Positions 10,769-20,205 of a DNA stretch of 64,000 nucleotides are shown here, one piece after another; within the stretch, counting starts at the first letter, position 1; the number at the start of each line of letters is the position of its first letter. The DNA is from Tetrapyrgos nigripes (Eukaryota; Basidiomycota; Agaricomycetes; Agaricales; Campanellaceae). The translations under genes were made by a program, and so were the position numbers. Below the pieces are notes generated by a model. That model searched no databases, was not told where the DNA came from, and saw only the letters and a program-made list of their open reading frames with translations. The stretch is from positions 62,001-126,000 of the forward strand of contig JAACJM010000125.1 in assembly GCA_013368315.1 (NCBI GenBank), read 5' to 3'.

Positions 10769-10893
10769 GTCCCTGACGGCTGGACGCTCAAAGCGTTCCG
10801 CAACGTAATGAGTTCCGAGAGGCTCTAGTAAGTTCTCAACGCTTTGAGCGTCAGAACTCCACTAGAGCGTTGAGTATTTTTCTTGACTCTTAG
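10769..10893 (+). repeat. Solitary dyad module inserted between the opposed repeats
   Basis: Nearly identical to 3974-4130, including TCCCTGACGGCTGGACGCTC, AAGCGTTCCGCAACGTAATG and AGAGGCTCTAGTAAGTTCTC. It lies 3.9 kb beyond the nearest tandem palindrome block (which ends near 6825) and more than a kilobase past the isolated dyads at 9380-9545, inside an unrelated repeat, and stops at TTTCTTGACTCTT, where unique sequence resumes. The solitary position suggests transposition or template-switch copying of the module. Confidence 0.75.
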
Positions 10894-10899
10894 CAAGAA

Positions 10900-11490
10900 C
10901 GACAAAGATTGAGGACTTGGAATAGCTCTAATCAAATTCTACGGCCTTGAAAATGGAGGATGACGGCCGGATAGCGAGAACAACGGAGCGGAACGATGTT
11001 AAAGCCAAGGAGAGGTGGAAGGTGGTGAACCAATTAAAGAACTGAGCAACGAAGCAAATTCGTTGATCAGAGCCATATGAAACGAATTCGAATACCGCGA
11101 GGAAGGGAAGAAGAACGGCACTTGCGAACTGTACACCATGGAACGATCAAGGCAGAGATATATGTGTGTACATGCATGCACACAGATACAACGGCCACAG
11201 CGGAGATACATGCATGTAGATGCATGTACATGTGCAAGTATATTTCCACAAACCATGCAAACCGGAGTTTACATGGTCTGTTCAGAGCTTCCTCCTAGGA
11301 CGGTGGAAGCAGAATACATAGATCTATCTACATACAAATAAAATCCAAAATCAACATATATATTATGATATTAAAGAGAGTACATAGTTCTCCTCCAAAG
11401 ACGGCTTCATAGGACTGTTACAACACCATACACATCTTCGGATTCCTGTTGCGCAGGTATCCAAAGGGTGCATAGTGTGTGACTGGGCTA
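10900..11490. other. Spacer with TGCATGTA-rich segment
   Basis: Around 11160-11240 the sequence is dominated by ATGCATG and TGTACATG, each self-complementary, giving overlapping open frames on both strands that I do not regard as genes. Nothing else is seen. Confidence 0.45.
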
Positions 11491-12760
11491 CGTTGCTAAC
11501 ATACATGACCAGGCAAGGACTGGAGGTTCAATGCCAAAGACGGTGATGAGATGAGAGAGCCGGGTTGTAGTCTGACGAGATTTTGATGAATTGGGCAAGT
11601 CAAGGGTCCTATAGAATGAGTTTTATGAGAAGAATACAAATATGTGATTAAAAAGGCGAACGCACTTCGCGTTCCCAAGTTATAGCCATTTAAAAAATCA
11701 AAAATCACGGAAATCGGGGATAGCGAGCCCGGACGACGTCATACGCGTTCGGAAACATCGCCATCGTGTCCGGAGGGTCGAGAAACCCTGGAATGGAGTC
11801 CGGCATGAAGAAATTTCGACCAGGAGGCGAAGAGGAGTGGAGGTCCAACAAGGGAGGAATGGCCTTAGGTAAGGATTTCGGCGCCGAGATGACGACGGTA
11901 GAGGCAGTTTTAGGTGGGGAGGAGAGGTAGCTGTAGTTTCACCAATTATTGATGGAATTGGACAGATTGGGGATGCTATAGAATCGGCTTGATGAGCAAA
12001 ATCCGAATATATGATTGAAAAAGTGAACGGACCTCTCGTTCCAAAGTTATACCCTTTCAAAAAATCGAAAATGGCAAAAATCGGGGTTAGCAAGCTCAGA
12101 CGATGTGCTACACCTTCGGAAACGTTACCATCGTGTTCGGAGGGCTCTTAAACCCTAGAATCGAGTCCTGGATGAAGAAATATGGACAATAGGGCGAGGA
12201 GAAGTGGAGATAGGAAGGGGGAGGAGGTGCAGGTGCACATATTGAAAAGACCTGATGGCGGGTGCCCCAGAGTCGAATGTAACGGGCTCATAACGTCCTA
12301 AAAGGAAGGAATGGGCTCAAAGAAGGATGTAGGCGCAGGAATCAGGCTGGTAGAAGCAGTATAAGACGGGGGGAGAGGGTATTGTAGCTTGGCCAATTTT
12401 TGACGGAATAGGACAAGTGAGGGGTGCTATGGAATGTGGTTGGTGAGTAGAATACGGATATATCATTTATAAAAGAAGCACACCTCCCGTTCGAAAGTTA
12501 TACCCTCTGCAAAGATCCCAAAACCCGAAAATGAGCCATATCAAGTCCGGACAACGTGCTACGGCTTCGAGAACGTCACCAACGTATTCGGACGGTCGGA
12601 AAACCCCAGAATCGAATCCAGGATGACAACATTTGAACCATAGGACGAGGAGGAGCGGAGGTAGTATTGAGGAGGAGGAGATGATATGGATGTGTCCAGA
12701 ACGGGGTGTTGTATTGCCTCAGAGTGGATGGTATTCAATTCGGATGGTCTTAAAACTCAT
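11490..12760 (-). repeat. Three inverted relatives of the 9.7-10.6 kb repeats
   Basis: Anchors AAGTTATAGCC or AAGTTATACCC lie at about 11679, 12047 and 12499. They are preceded by GTGAACGGACCTCTCGTTCC-like text, which is the reverse complement of the motif in the plus units. The spacing is 368 and 452 bp. The whole interval 9.7-12.8 kb is therefore a degenerate inverted duplication with a centre near 11.1 kb. Coding origin cannot be excluded, because short frames share FDFL.GYN-like peptides between units. Confidence 0.65.
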
Positions 12761-12973
12761 GATTAGACTCAAAAAGCAAAGAAAACGATGAAAAAAAGAC
12801 ATACTTTACGGAGATTTTTCATCACTGAGAGTTGAGTTGAGGAACTTGCTAGTTCCTAAGATCCTGACCGGTAGCCAGAGACTGCTGTCATCCGAAGACC
12901 GGTCTAGGATGTGATTTGAGAGCGAGGGCTGTCGTCGAGGTAGTGGTAAGAGAGAGAGAAAGACTTGATGATG

Positions 12974-12997
12974 TAATTAACGCGATCGCGTTAATTA
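12974..12997. repeat. Perfect 24-bp palindrome
   Basis: TAATTAACGCGA followed by its exact reverse complement TCGCGTTAATTA, with no spacer. It stands alone between the opposed repeats and the large hairpin array. It could be a protein-binding site or an insertion hot spot; function unknown. Confidence 0.9.
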
Positions 12998-13119
12998 GAC
13001 ACGGTTTTTACTTGCACGTATGTGCATACCTACATTGACGGATACATTAGATGTAGTCTCCGCCTTTGACGTTTCATGCATGTACACACATGGAACAAGG
13101 TGGAGATGCTAGGTACATC

Positions 13120-14670
13120 TATGTACCACATCTGAACGCTCAGAGACCAACTAATTTTTTTTGTGAAGAACGGCATCTGAATGCTCAAAGCGTCAATGCT
13201 AGATGTGCCTGGATACATACATGTACGCTCAAGTCGTACATGTATGTAACCCTAACCCACACTTTGAGCGTCCAGATGTGTGGACCAAGCAAACGGTCCG
13301 TGCACAGGACATCTGAACGCCCAAAGCGTTCACTAATGCTTTGGGCGTACAGATGTGCAAGGACCAACCAAACGCTTTGGCGTTCTGAGTTAGTCCGTGC
13401 ACAGGAAACATCCACACCACATTTGTACGCCCAAAGCGTTCACGGACGTTTTGGGCGTACAGATGTGCACGGACCAAGCAAACGCTTTGGGCGTTCTGAC
13501 TTGGTCCGTGCACAGGACCACAGGACATCTGAACGCCCAAAGCGTTCACCAACGCTTTGGGCGTTCAGATGTGCACGGACCAACCAAACGCTTTGGGCGT
13601 TCTGGGTTGGTCCGTGCACAGGAAACACCCACACCGCATCTGTACGCCCAAAGCGTTCATGGACGCTTTGAGCGTACAGATGTGCACGGACCAAGCAAAC
13701 GCTTTGGGCGTTCTGACTTGGTCCGTGCACAGGACCACAGGACATCTGAACGCCCAAAGCGTCGGTGAACGCTTTGAGCGTACAGATGTGCACGGACCAA
13801 CCAAACGCTTTGGGCGTTCTGGGTTGGTCCGTGCACAGGAAACACCCACACTGCATCTGTACGCCCAAAGCGTTCATGGACGCTTTGAGCGTACAGATGT
13901 GCACGGACCAACCAAACGCTTTGGGCGTTCTGGGTTGGTCCGTGCACAGGAAACACCCACACTGCATCTGTACGCCCAAAGCGTTCATGGACGCTTTGGG
14001 CGTACAGATATGCACAGACCAAGCAAACGCTTTGGGCGTTCTGACTTGGTCCGTGCACAGGAAACCACAGGACATCTGAACGCCCAAAGCGTCAGTGAAC
14101 GCTTTGAGCGTACAGATGTGCACGGACCAACCAAAGGCTTTGGGCGTTCTGGGTTGGTCCATGCGCAGGAAACACCCACACCGCATCTGTACGCCCAAAG
14201 CGTTCATGGACGCATTGAGCGCACAGGAAACACCCACACCGCATCTGTACGCACAAAGCGTTCATGGACGCTTTGGGCGTACAGATGTGCACAGACCAAC
14301 CAAACGCTTTGGGCGTTCTGGGTTGGTCCGTGCACAGGAAACACCCACACCGCATCTGTACGCCCAAAGCGTTCATGGACGCTTTGGGCGTACAGATGTG
14401 CACAGACCAAGCAAACGCTTTGGGCGTTCTGACTTGGTCCGTGCACAGGAAACCACAGGACATCTGAACGCCCAAAGCGTCAGTGAACGCTTTGAGCGTA
14501 CAGATGTGCACAGACCAACCAAACGCTTTGGGCGTTCTGGGTTGGTCCGTGCACAGGAAACACCCACACCACATCTGTACGCCCAAAGCGTTCATGGATG
14601 CTTTGGGCGTACAGATGTGCACGGACCAAGCAAACGCTCTAGGCGTTCTGACTTCGTCTGTGCACCAGAC
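13120..14670. repeat. Large nested-hairpin array (about 109-bp monomer, 217-219-bp higher-order unit)
   Basis: The anchor CATCTGTACGCCCAAAGCGT or close variants occurs at about 13420, 13637, 13854, 13965, 14184, 14242, 14353 and 14572. Spacings are mostly 217-219 or 111 bp, with one 58-bp partial. Each monomer has two hairpins. H1 has 20-bp perfect arms around a 6-nt loop (example 14353-14372 and 14379-14398). H2 has 15-bp perfect arms beginning GTGCACGGACCAACC around a 19-nt centre (example 13899-13913 and 13933-13947) that itself contains another dyad. H1 and H2 share a base, so the array is nearly continuous stem. Long open frames on both strands (up to 291 codons) are a consequence of stop-free units and are not called genes. 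Confidence 0.92.
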
Positions 14671-14699
14671 ATCTTATGTGCTCTTTCACCCAATGAGCA

Positions 14700-15270
14700 T
14701 AAAAAGCGTGAACGATTGGTCGTTCACGCAGAATAAATGAGAGTAAAATTGCGTGAACGACCAAGTCGTTCACGCAGATTCATAAGAGAAAAAAGGCGTG
14801 AACGACTTGGTCGTCCACGCAGATGAATGAGGAACAAGGCGTGAAGGACCAAGTCGTTCACGCAGAATTAATGAGAAGAAAAAGGCGTGAACAACCAGGT
14901 CATTCACACAGAATAAATGAGAGTAAAATTGCGTGAACGACCAAGTCGTTCACTCCGATTCATAAGAGCAAAAAGGTGTGAACGTCTTAGTCGTCCATGC
15001 AGATGAATGAGGAACAAGGCGTGAACAACCAAGTCGTTCACACAGAATTAATGAGAAGAAAAAGGCGTGAACAACCAGGTCGTTCACACAGAATAAATGA
15101 GAGTAAAATTGCGTGAACGACCAAGTCGTTCACACAGATTCATGTGAGTAAAAAGGCATAAACGACCAAGTCGTTCATGCAGATTCATGAGAGTAAAAAG
15201 GCGTGAACGACTTAGTCGTCCACACAGATGAATGAGAGGAACAAGGCATGAACAACCAAGAAGTTCATGC
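14700..15270. repeat. 45-bp hairpin repeat with 180-bp higher-order period
   Basis: Units start with GCGTGAACGA or variants at 14706, 14751, 14796, 14839, 14885, 14931, 14976, 15019, 15065, 15111, 15156, 15201 and 15246 (steps 43-46 bp). Each carries the palindrome GTGAACGACC-A-AGTCGTTCAC followed by GCAGAT(T)CATAAGAG-type spacer. Spacers repeat every fourth unit, and 14751, 14931 and 15111 are exactly 180 bp apart, showing a four-monomer higher-order unit. Confidence 0.92.
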
Positions 15271-15276
15271 AGATGT

Positions 15277-15560
15277 AAGTACTCTGCACGCAGCATGGAC
15301 GACTTGAGCGTCCAGCTGCGTGTCACTCAAAATCTCAATCCTATCAATATAAGTACTCTGCACGCAGCATGAACAACTTGAGTGTCCAGCTGTGTGTCAC
15401 TCAAAATCTCAATCCTATCAATATAAGTACTCTGCATGCAGCATGAACGACTTGAGTGTCCAGCTGCATGTTACTCAAAATCTCAATCCTATCAATATAA
15501 GTACTCTGCATGCAGCATGAATGACTTGAGCGTCCAGCTGCGTGTTGGACTCCAATCTCA
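15277..15560. repeat. 74-bp tandem repeat, nearly four copies
   Basis: AAGTACTCTGCA starts units at 15277, 15351, 15425 and 15499, spaced exactly 74 bp. Each contains GACTTGAGCGTCCAGCTGCG with a matching upstream CTGCACGCAGC dyad, and ends CAATCCTATCAATAT. The last unit degenerates into unique sequence. Confidence 0.92.
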
Positions 15561-15649
15561 CAAAAAAAAATACTATCAATGTAAGTCAATGTCAGAAAAA
15601 AGTCTGCAGTAAAAATACAATCAAGGTAAGTGCAGACACATCTCTCTCC

Positions 15650-15835
15650 TGTCTCTCCTCTCCCTCTCCCCTACCCCTCCTCTGCCCAAATCCTCCCCTT
15701 CCTCTACCCAAACCCTGCCCCTCCCCTGCCCCTCCCCTACCCAAATCCTGCCCCTCCCCTACCCAAATCCTGCCCCTCCCCTGCCCAAATCCTGCCCCTC
15801 CCCTGCCCAAATCCTGCCCCTCCCCTACCCCCCCT
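15650..15835. repeat. 22-bp C-rich minisatellite
   Basis: AAATCCTG recurs at 15743, 15765, 15787 and 15809, exactly 22 bp apart, in the unit CCCCTCCCCTGCCCAAATCC-TG. Upstream units are more diverged. The minus strand has runs of four or more G, so G-quadruplex formation is plausible. It is followed by CCCCTGGGG and isolated AACCCTA motifs, but there is no telomeric array. Confidence 0.9.
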
Positions 15836-15876
15836 GGGGTAGACCCCTACTCAAACCCTAGGATATCCTAATAACC

Positions 15877-18800
15877 CTAAGTCAAAGCGTGCAGATAGGC
15901 GCGAAGAAAATGACTACTCAAGCTTCCATCGCCTTCCAGATATCCAAGGTCCTCTCGTATAGTATAGTCGAAGAAGAATGTTTTCTTCCACTCCTCCGGA
16001 TGAGTATCCACTGTGACCTCCACATGATGTCCTTTAATTCTCGTCCGAATCCGTCCGTCTGGAATGAGGATCCGGCGGGACTGGCCAGATAATGACGGCT
16101 TCAACACCAGTGTATTAACGAGGCCATAAAGCGTCCCGATTGTCGGTGTGTCGTCAACACACATACCAGGGAAGGTAAGACACTCCATGTTCCCTTCAGA
16201 ATTGACGCTAAAGGAGAGCTGGAATCTCGGAAGGTCTACGTCAACCCTGGCTCCAGCAGAGTACGTGGCAGTCAAGAATTGGCTATGCTCCATTCGATTC
16301 AGATAGCCAGAAATCATTTGGAACGACTTGCTATGAGTGTCGATAAGATATTTCTCATCTAGCACCATGTTTATATAGTCCCCACGAAGCTTCAATCTCC
16401 AATTACCCGTGGATGAGACCCAAGGCGAAGTGTATGGTCTGAATTCAACTTCTCTCTGCTCAAGGTCCATCCAATGAACGTACTCTCGAACCAGAAGCTC
16501 CGGAAGATCTCCGTACAAGCGTCTCTGCGGTATTAGTTCAAGTCGAGTAGAGCTTGTTAAATCTTGGGCTTGGATAATCAAGTCATTTCCACGTAGGTCG
16601 AAATGAACCTGTTTTCATGCGTGAATCAGATCAATCTTGTACACGCAAGACAAAGTTTACTCACCTGGTATCCATGAATATCGCTGCGACTGCAGAAGGC
16701 CAGGCCGTCTTTACTGTCAGACGGGATGACCTCAAGGAGGCGCTATTCAGCTCTCGGTCAGCAAGCTCTACTGTGAAAAAGCAGTTAGTACTCACGTTAC
16801 CAAAAAGCCTTTTGAAAGTCGAGTGTTCTGTCATTGTTCCAGGCAATCTGGACAAAGCCTTGCCATCGACGAGTAGCTGTCCTCCTAATATATTCAAATG
16901 GACGCTTTGTCGTCGGTAGCTAGCCGATGCTCTCGTACAAGTAGACATCCATCGCTCGTTGGGAGCATGTAGGTAGCTCCAGGGATTGTCTACGCATAGA
17001 CGATAGGAAGGCCAAATATTGAGAAGAGCTTGATCTACCCCTCGCCTATCTTTCAAAATAAGAGAAGTCAAGAAGGGCTCGACAAACTGAGCCAATCGAC
17101 GGGTACGATGCAAAAGCGTCTGGATATGGGATGGTAGAGTTTCCCAAGACGCGAGAGTATTATCGAATTTGTGGATCAAGCACTCGAGGAATATGGAGAC
17201 GTCATGTTGGGTCGCTAGTAACTTGGAGAAGTGAATGCTGTCGACATCGTAGGTGGTCAGACAGGTGAGCGCCAGTTCGGAAATCGTCCGCTGTCGCTCA
17301 GAGACAACTCGGTCGTCGATAGAATCGATGGGGTCATTGACCAAAGATGACATCCATTTGTAGACCACATTCCGTACGCGATGCATGAGTCCATAAGCCT
17401 CGTCAAGAGCTGGTTTGCTCTTGGTTGCGGCGAGAATTCGAGCACAAAGTATGATGATAGTGCGCACCGAAGTAATCTCCATCCAATTGGATTGAACATC
17501 GGTCAAAACCTTGTCGAGTTCGTCAAGTAAAACGTGGCAAAACGTAAGAGATTCCAAGTCTTGGTGAAGATCTAACTTCCCCAAAACGATATCTCCAACC
17601 TGAGAAGCAGACTGAGCCAGCAGGAGATGAACCTCTTCGTTGTGAAGAGTAAGCGTCCGTGTGCGCATCTCCTTGGCAATATTCAACCATTGAAGCTGCT
17701 TCCCACTCCTGAGCGTGGCAAAGGATAGAAATTCGTGGATGTTGAGACTGTCGCGACAATGGTGTTGATGTGCTATGGCGAGGTTGGAACTCTGCTCGCA
17801 GGAGCCCAAAAAGCCTTGCAAGGTATCATAGGAAGTATGGGAGGTCGAAAGACGGAGAGTGCATGTATGAGCAATGGTGAAATTTGTATCAGTGGACGAA
17901 GGTCTCGTTGGCCACCTGCCGTTAGTCACATCGTACAGTTCCCAGGAAAGGCCACACGGTACGATGACATCTGTCTCGGACCGTGCTTTAGCTATCTTCT
18001 TCAACTTGTAATGTGCGACGAGGAATGACTTCTTTACAGAAGCAAGGGAAATACGTCCAATCTCCTCTTTCTTCGCATACAACTCTGGGAAATGATTGTA
18101 GTACTGGTACAGATGAGAAGTGGGCTGCGCTCCTGGAGGGTCCTGTCCACCCGGTGGTCGGCAAAGGTCGTTCAAAAGAGTATATGTAGCTTCCCTCCAA
18201 ATGCGAAACTGGACTGGGCATTTCATCTCGAATATCGCTGTCTTCGCAGCATTGATGTCGGAGGGCAAAGGCCATTCATGGACCGCGATTTCGACCTTAT
18301 TCGCTCGTGCAAATGATTTGCATTTCTTGCATTTGTAAGGAATGTGCTGTCCATCTCTGTCGGAGTTGCAGGCCATCTGACGTAAAACGTCTGTCTTTTG
18401 CTTGTGCTCCTCGCGTTTCTGAATCCACTCCTTACGCTTCTCGTCCCTCTGCTTCTCCGCCTTCTTTTCAATGTCCTTCTTTGCTTTCTGAAGTGCCGGA
18501 GTTTGGTCAAAGAACTTCACGGCGAAGCTACCGCCACGGGTGGGGTCTGTGAAAACGGTCCCGAATTGGGCATTTTCATGACGATGTCGAAGGTAGTCGT
18601 GGATGAGAAGGAGCCTATGAATATGCTCAGCTTTGCGCAGAAGCAAGGGTTGGAATAAATCCGGGGGGACTTCGGGGGAGAACGCTGCCAAGAGAGGAAG
18701 TCTCTTAATAACGGCTTTGTCTATGGCTACCCAAAGCTCAAACAATGTGAGGATCATGATGGAATTGTCCTCCGGGAAGACGTAACACTGGCTGGCTGCA

Positions 18801-20205
18801 GACCAATACGCAATCATGAGGGTGAAGAGCACAGAAGGGGTAGTAGGTTCGTTCATGTGCCGTCCAATCCACCCGTCTAGATTGTTCTGAACTGCCAGTT
18901 CCAGGTCGGCCAGAACGACGTGGGTCTCCGAAGCAAAGGCTTGTTCCAGATATGGCTTCGTGCAGAGCTCAAACTGTTTGAGGTCTCGAAGAGGCCGGCG
19001 GGGCATTTTGGTGAGAAATCACCGGGGATGCTGTTGCCGCCTTTGCGTGAGAGGACGTCGAGAAGATATTGGCGTGATTTGGGCATGGTGAGATGAGTAT
19101 CTGCCTCAGCCTTCGACTGAAGAGCTGCGCCATCCCACGGAGGAGACTGAGCTTGCTCCTCTCGGAGTTTGGCGAAACGAGTCTGGAGTAGAGTCTCTAC
19201 TTTTGCAGCTACATCCTTCGCCCGCTCTAAAACGTGGTCAGGAACCGAAGCTCCAAGTTTAGAGACACGAATGGCAATCTTTACACGCATGGTGAACAAC
19301 ATGTCGTTGACAAAACGGGCTTTGACGGCATCCTCCAAGACATCGCACATGAGGAGGATCATGAAGACTTTGTACTCGTCATTGTCTCCAAGCAGAGCAA
19401 AATGGGTCTGAAGCGCGACACGAATCACCAGCCAGACCATAGAACGACGCCACGGATGCTGAGCTTTATCCCAAAGGACCTCGTCTGCAATTCGCTTCCG
19501 GATACGCAGTACATCTGCTGGCTTTCCGAGTCCCCGAAGGACACCCGTCAAAAGGGACGAGATATACCGAGGATGAGCTGAGTCTCGTTCCTCAATGATG
19601 TCGGTCTCGGCTTTCCTGGATGTAGCAGCCGAGTCTAGAGTGTCTGTGTCCATCTGGACCAGGAAAGAGGATAATTGTTGAAGGAAATGAGGATTTTCGA
19701 AATGATGTAGGGTAACAGCGATCGCAGGACCTGGGTACGAATAAGAGAGCTTTCCCTGGACGGACATGACTTTTTCCGCCGGTGGTCGCACCTCAAACGC
19801 TTCGTAAACGATGTCATCTACACTCTTCTTGAAGATGACACCGGCGTTCTGTTCTCTGACTAAGAAAGCGCGTACGTCTATAACAAATGAAAAGTTGAAC
19901 AAAGCAGTCTGTACTGATAGAGATAACAACTTACCTCCACTCCTCATAGTCAAGAACGCATTCTCCAGCATATTTCCATCCATGCCCTCCGTAGACTGAG
20001 ATTGAGCCAAATGATCCAACATTCCAACTAAAATCCTCCAATCCGACCGGTGCCTCTCCTCCACGTGTTCCGAATGAAGATATTTGGTGGCAGACTGCAA
20101 GACAGTCCTGCATAATGCCGTCTCGTTGGCGATAGTATAGTCGTCTTTCTGAGGGAGTTTTGGGGGCAGAAAAACATGGTATGCGACGTAGTCCAAAGTC
20201 GACAT
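15877..20205 (-). pseudogene. DUF6606-family giant protein, C-terminal half missing
   Basis: The start is placed at 20205, where MSTLDYVAYHVFLPPKLPQ opens the DUF6606 signature. The frame upstream is open but lacks the family match. Introns are 19934-19878, 16795-16743 and 16664-16609, each with good donor, branch and acceptor. Near 19005-19035 the frame changes by two without a normal-sized intron; only a 38-nt GT-AG candidate would repair it, so this is a frameshift or an odd intron. The encoded chain (about 1,390 residues) has a basic coiled-coil stretch (KKDIEKKAEKQRDEKRKEW), a CKKCK pair and the beta-rich segment up to YLHALT, where it stops. In the family the chain continues for over a thousand residues with DUF3638 and DUF3645. 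The stop adjoins satellite DNA. Function is unknown; automated annotation often calls such proteins ubiquitinyl hydrolase-like. Confidence 0.75.

Noticed and set aside
13066..14740. Many long open frames (up to 291 codons) on both strands across the hairpin array
   Set aside because: They encode only repeats of the same words (NAQSVHERFGRTD, TPKAFMDALGVQM), occur in several frames on both strands at once, and arise because the repeat unit lacks stops. No start context or splicing supports them.
2830..15560. CRISPR-like arrays
   Set aside because: Units repeat in full, including the parts between the dyads, so there are no unique spacers. No cas genes are present and the genome is eukaryotic.
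15630..15842. Proline-rich protein (70-109 codons)
   Set aside because: The frame is a translation of the 22-bp C-rich minisatellite.
15640..15880. Telomere or chromosome end
   Set aside because: Only isolated AACCCTA motifs occur. The C-rich repeat has a 22-bp unit unlike a telomeric hexamer, and coding DNA follows directly.
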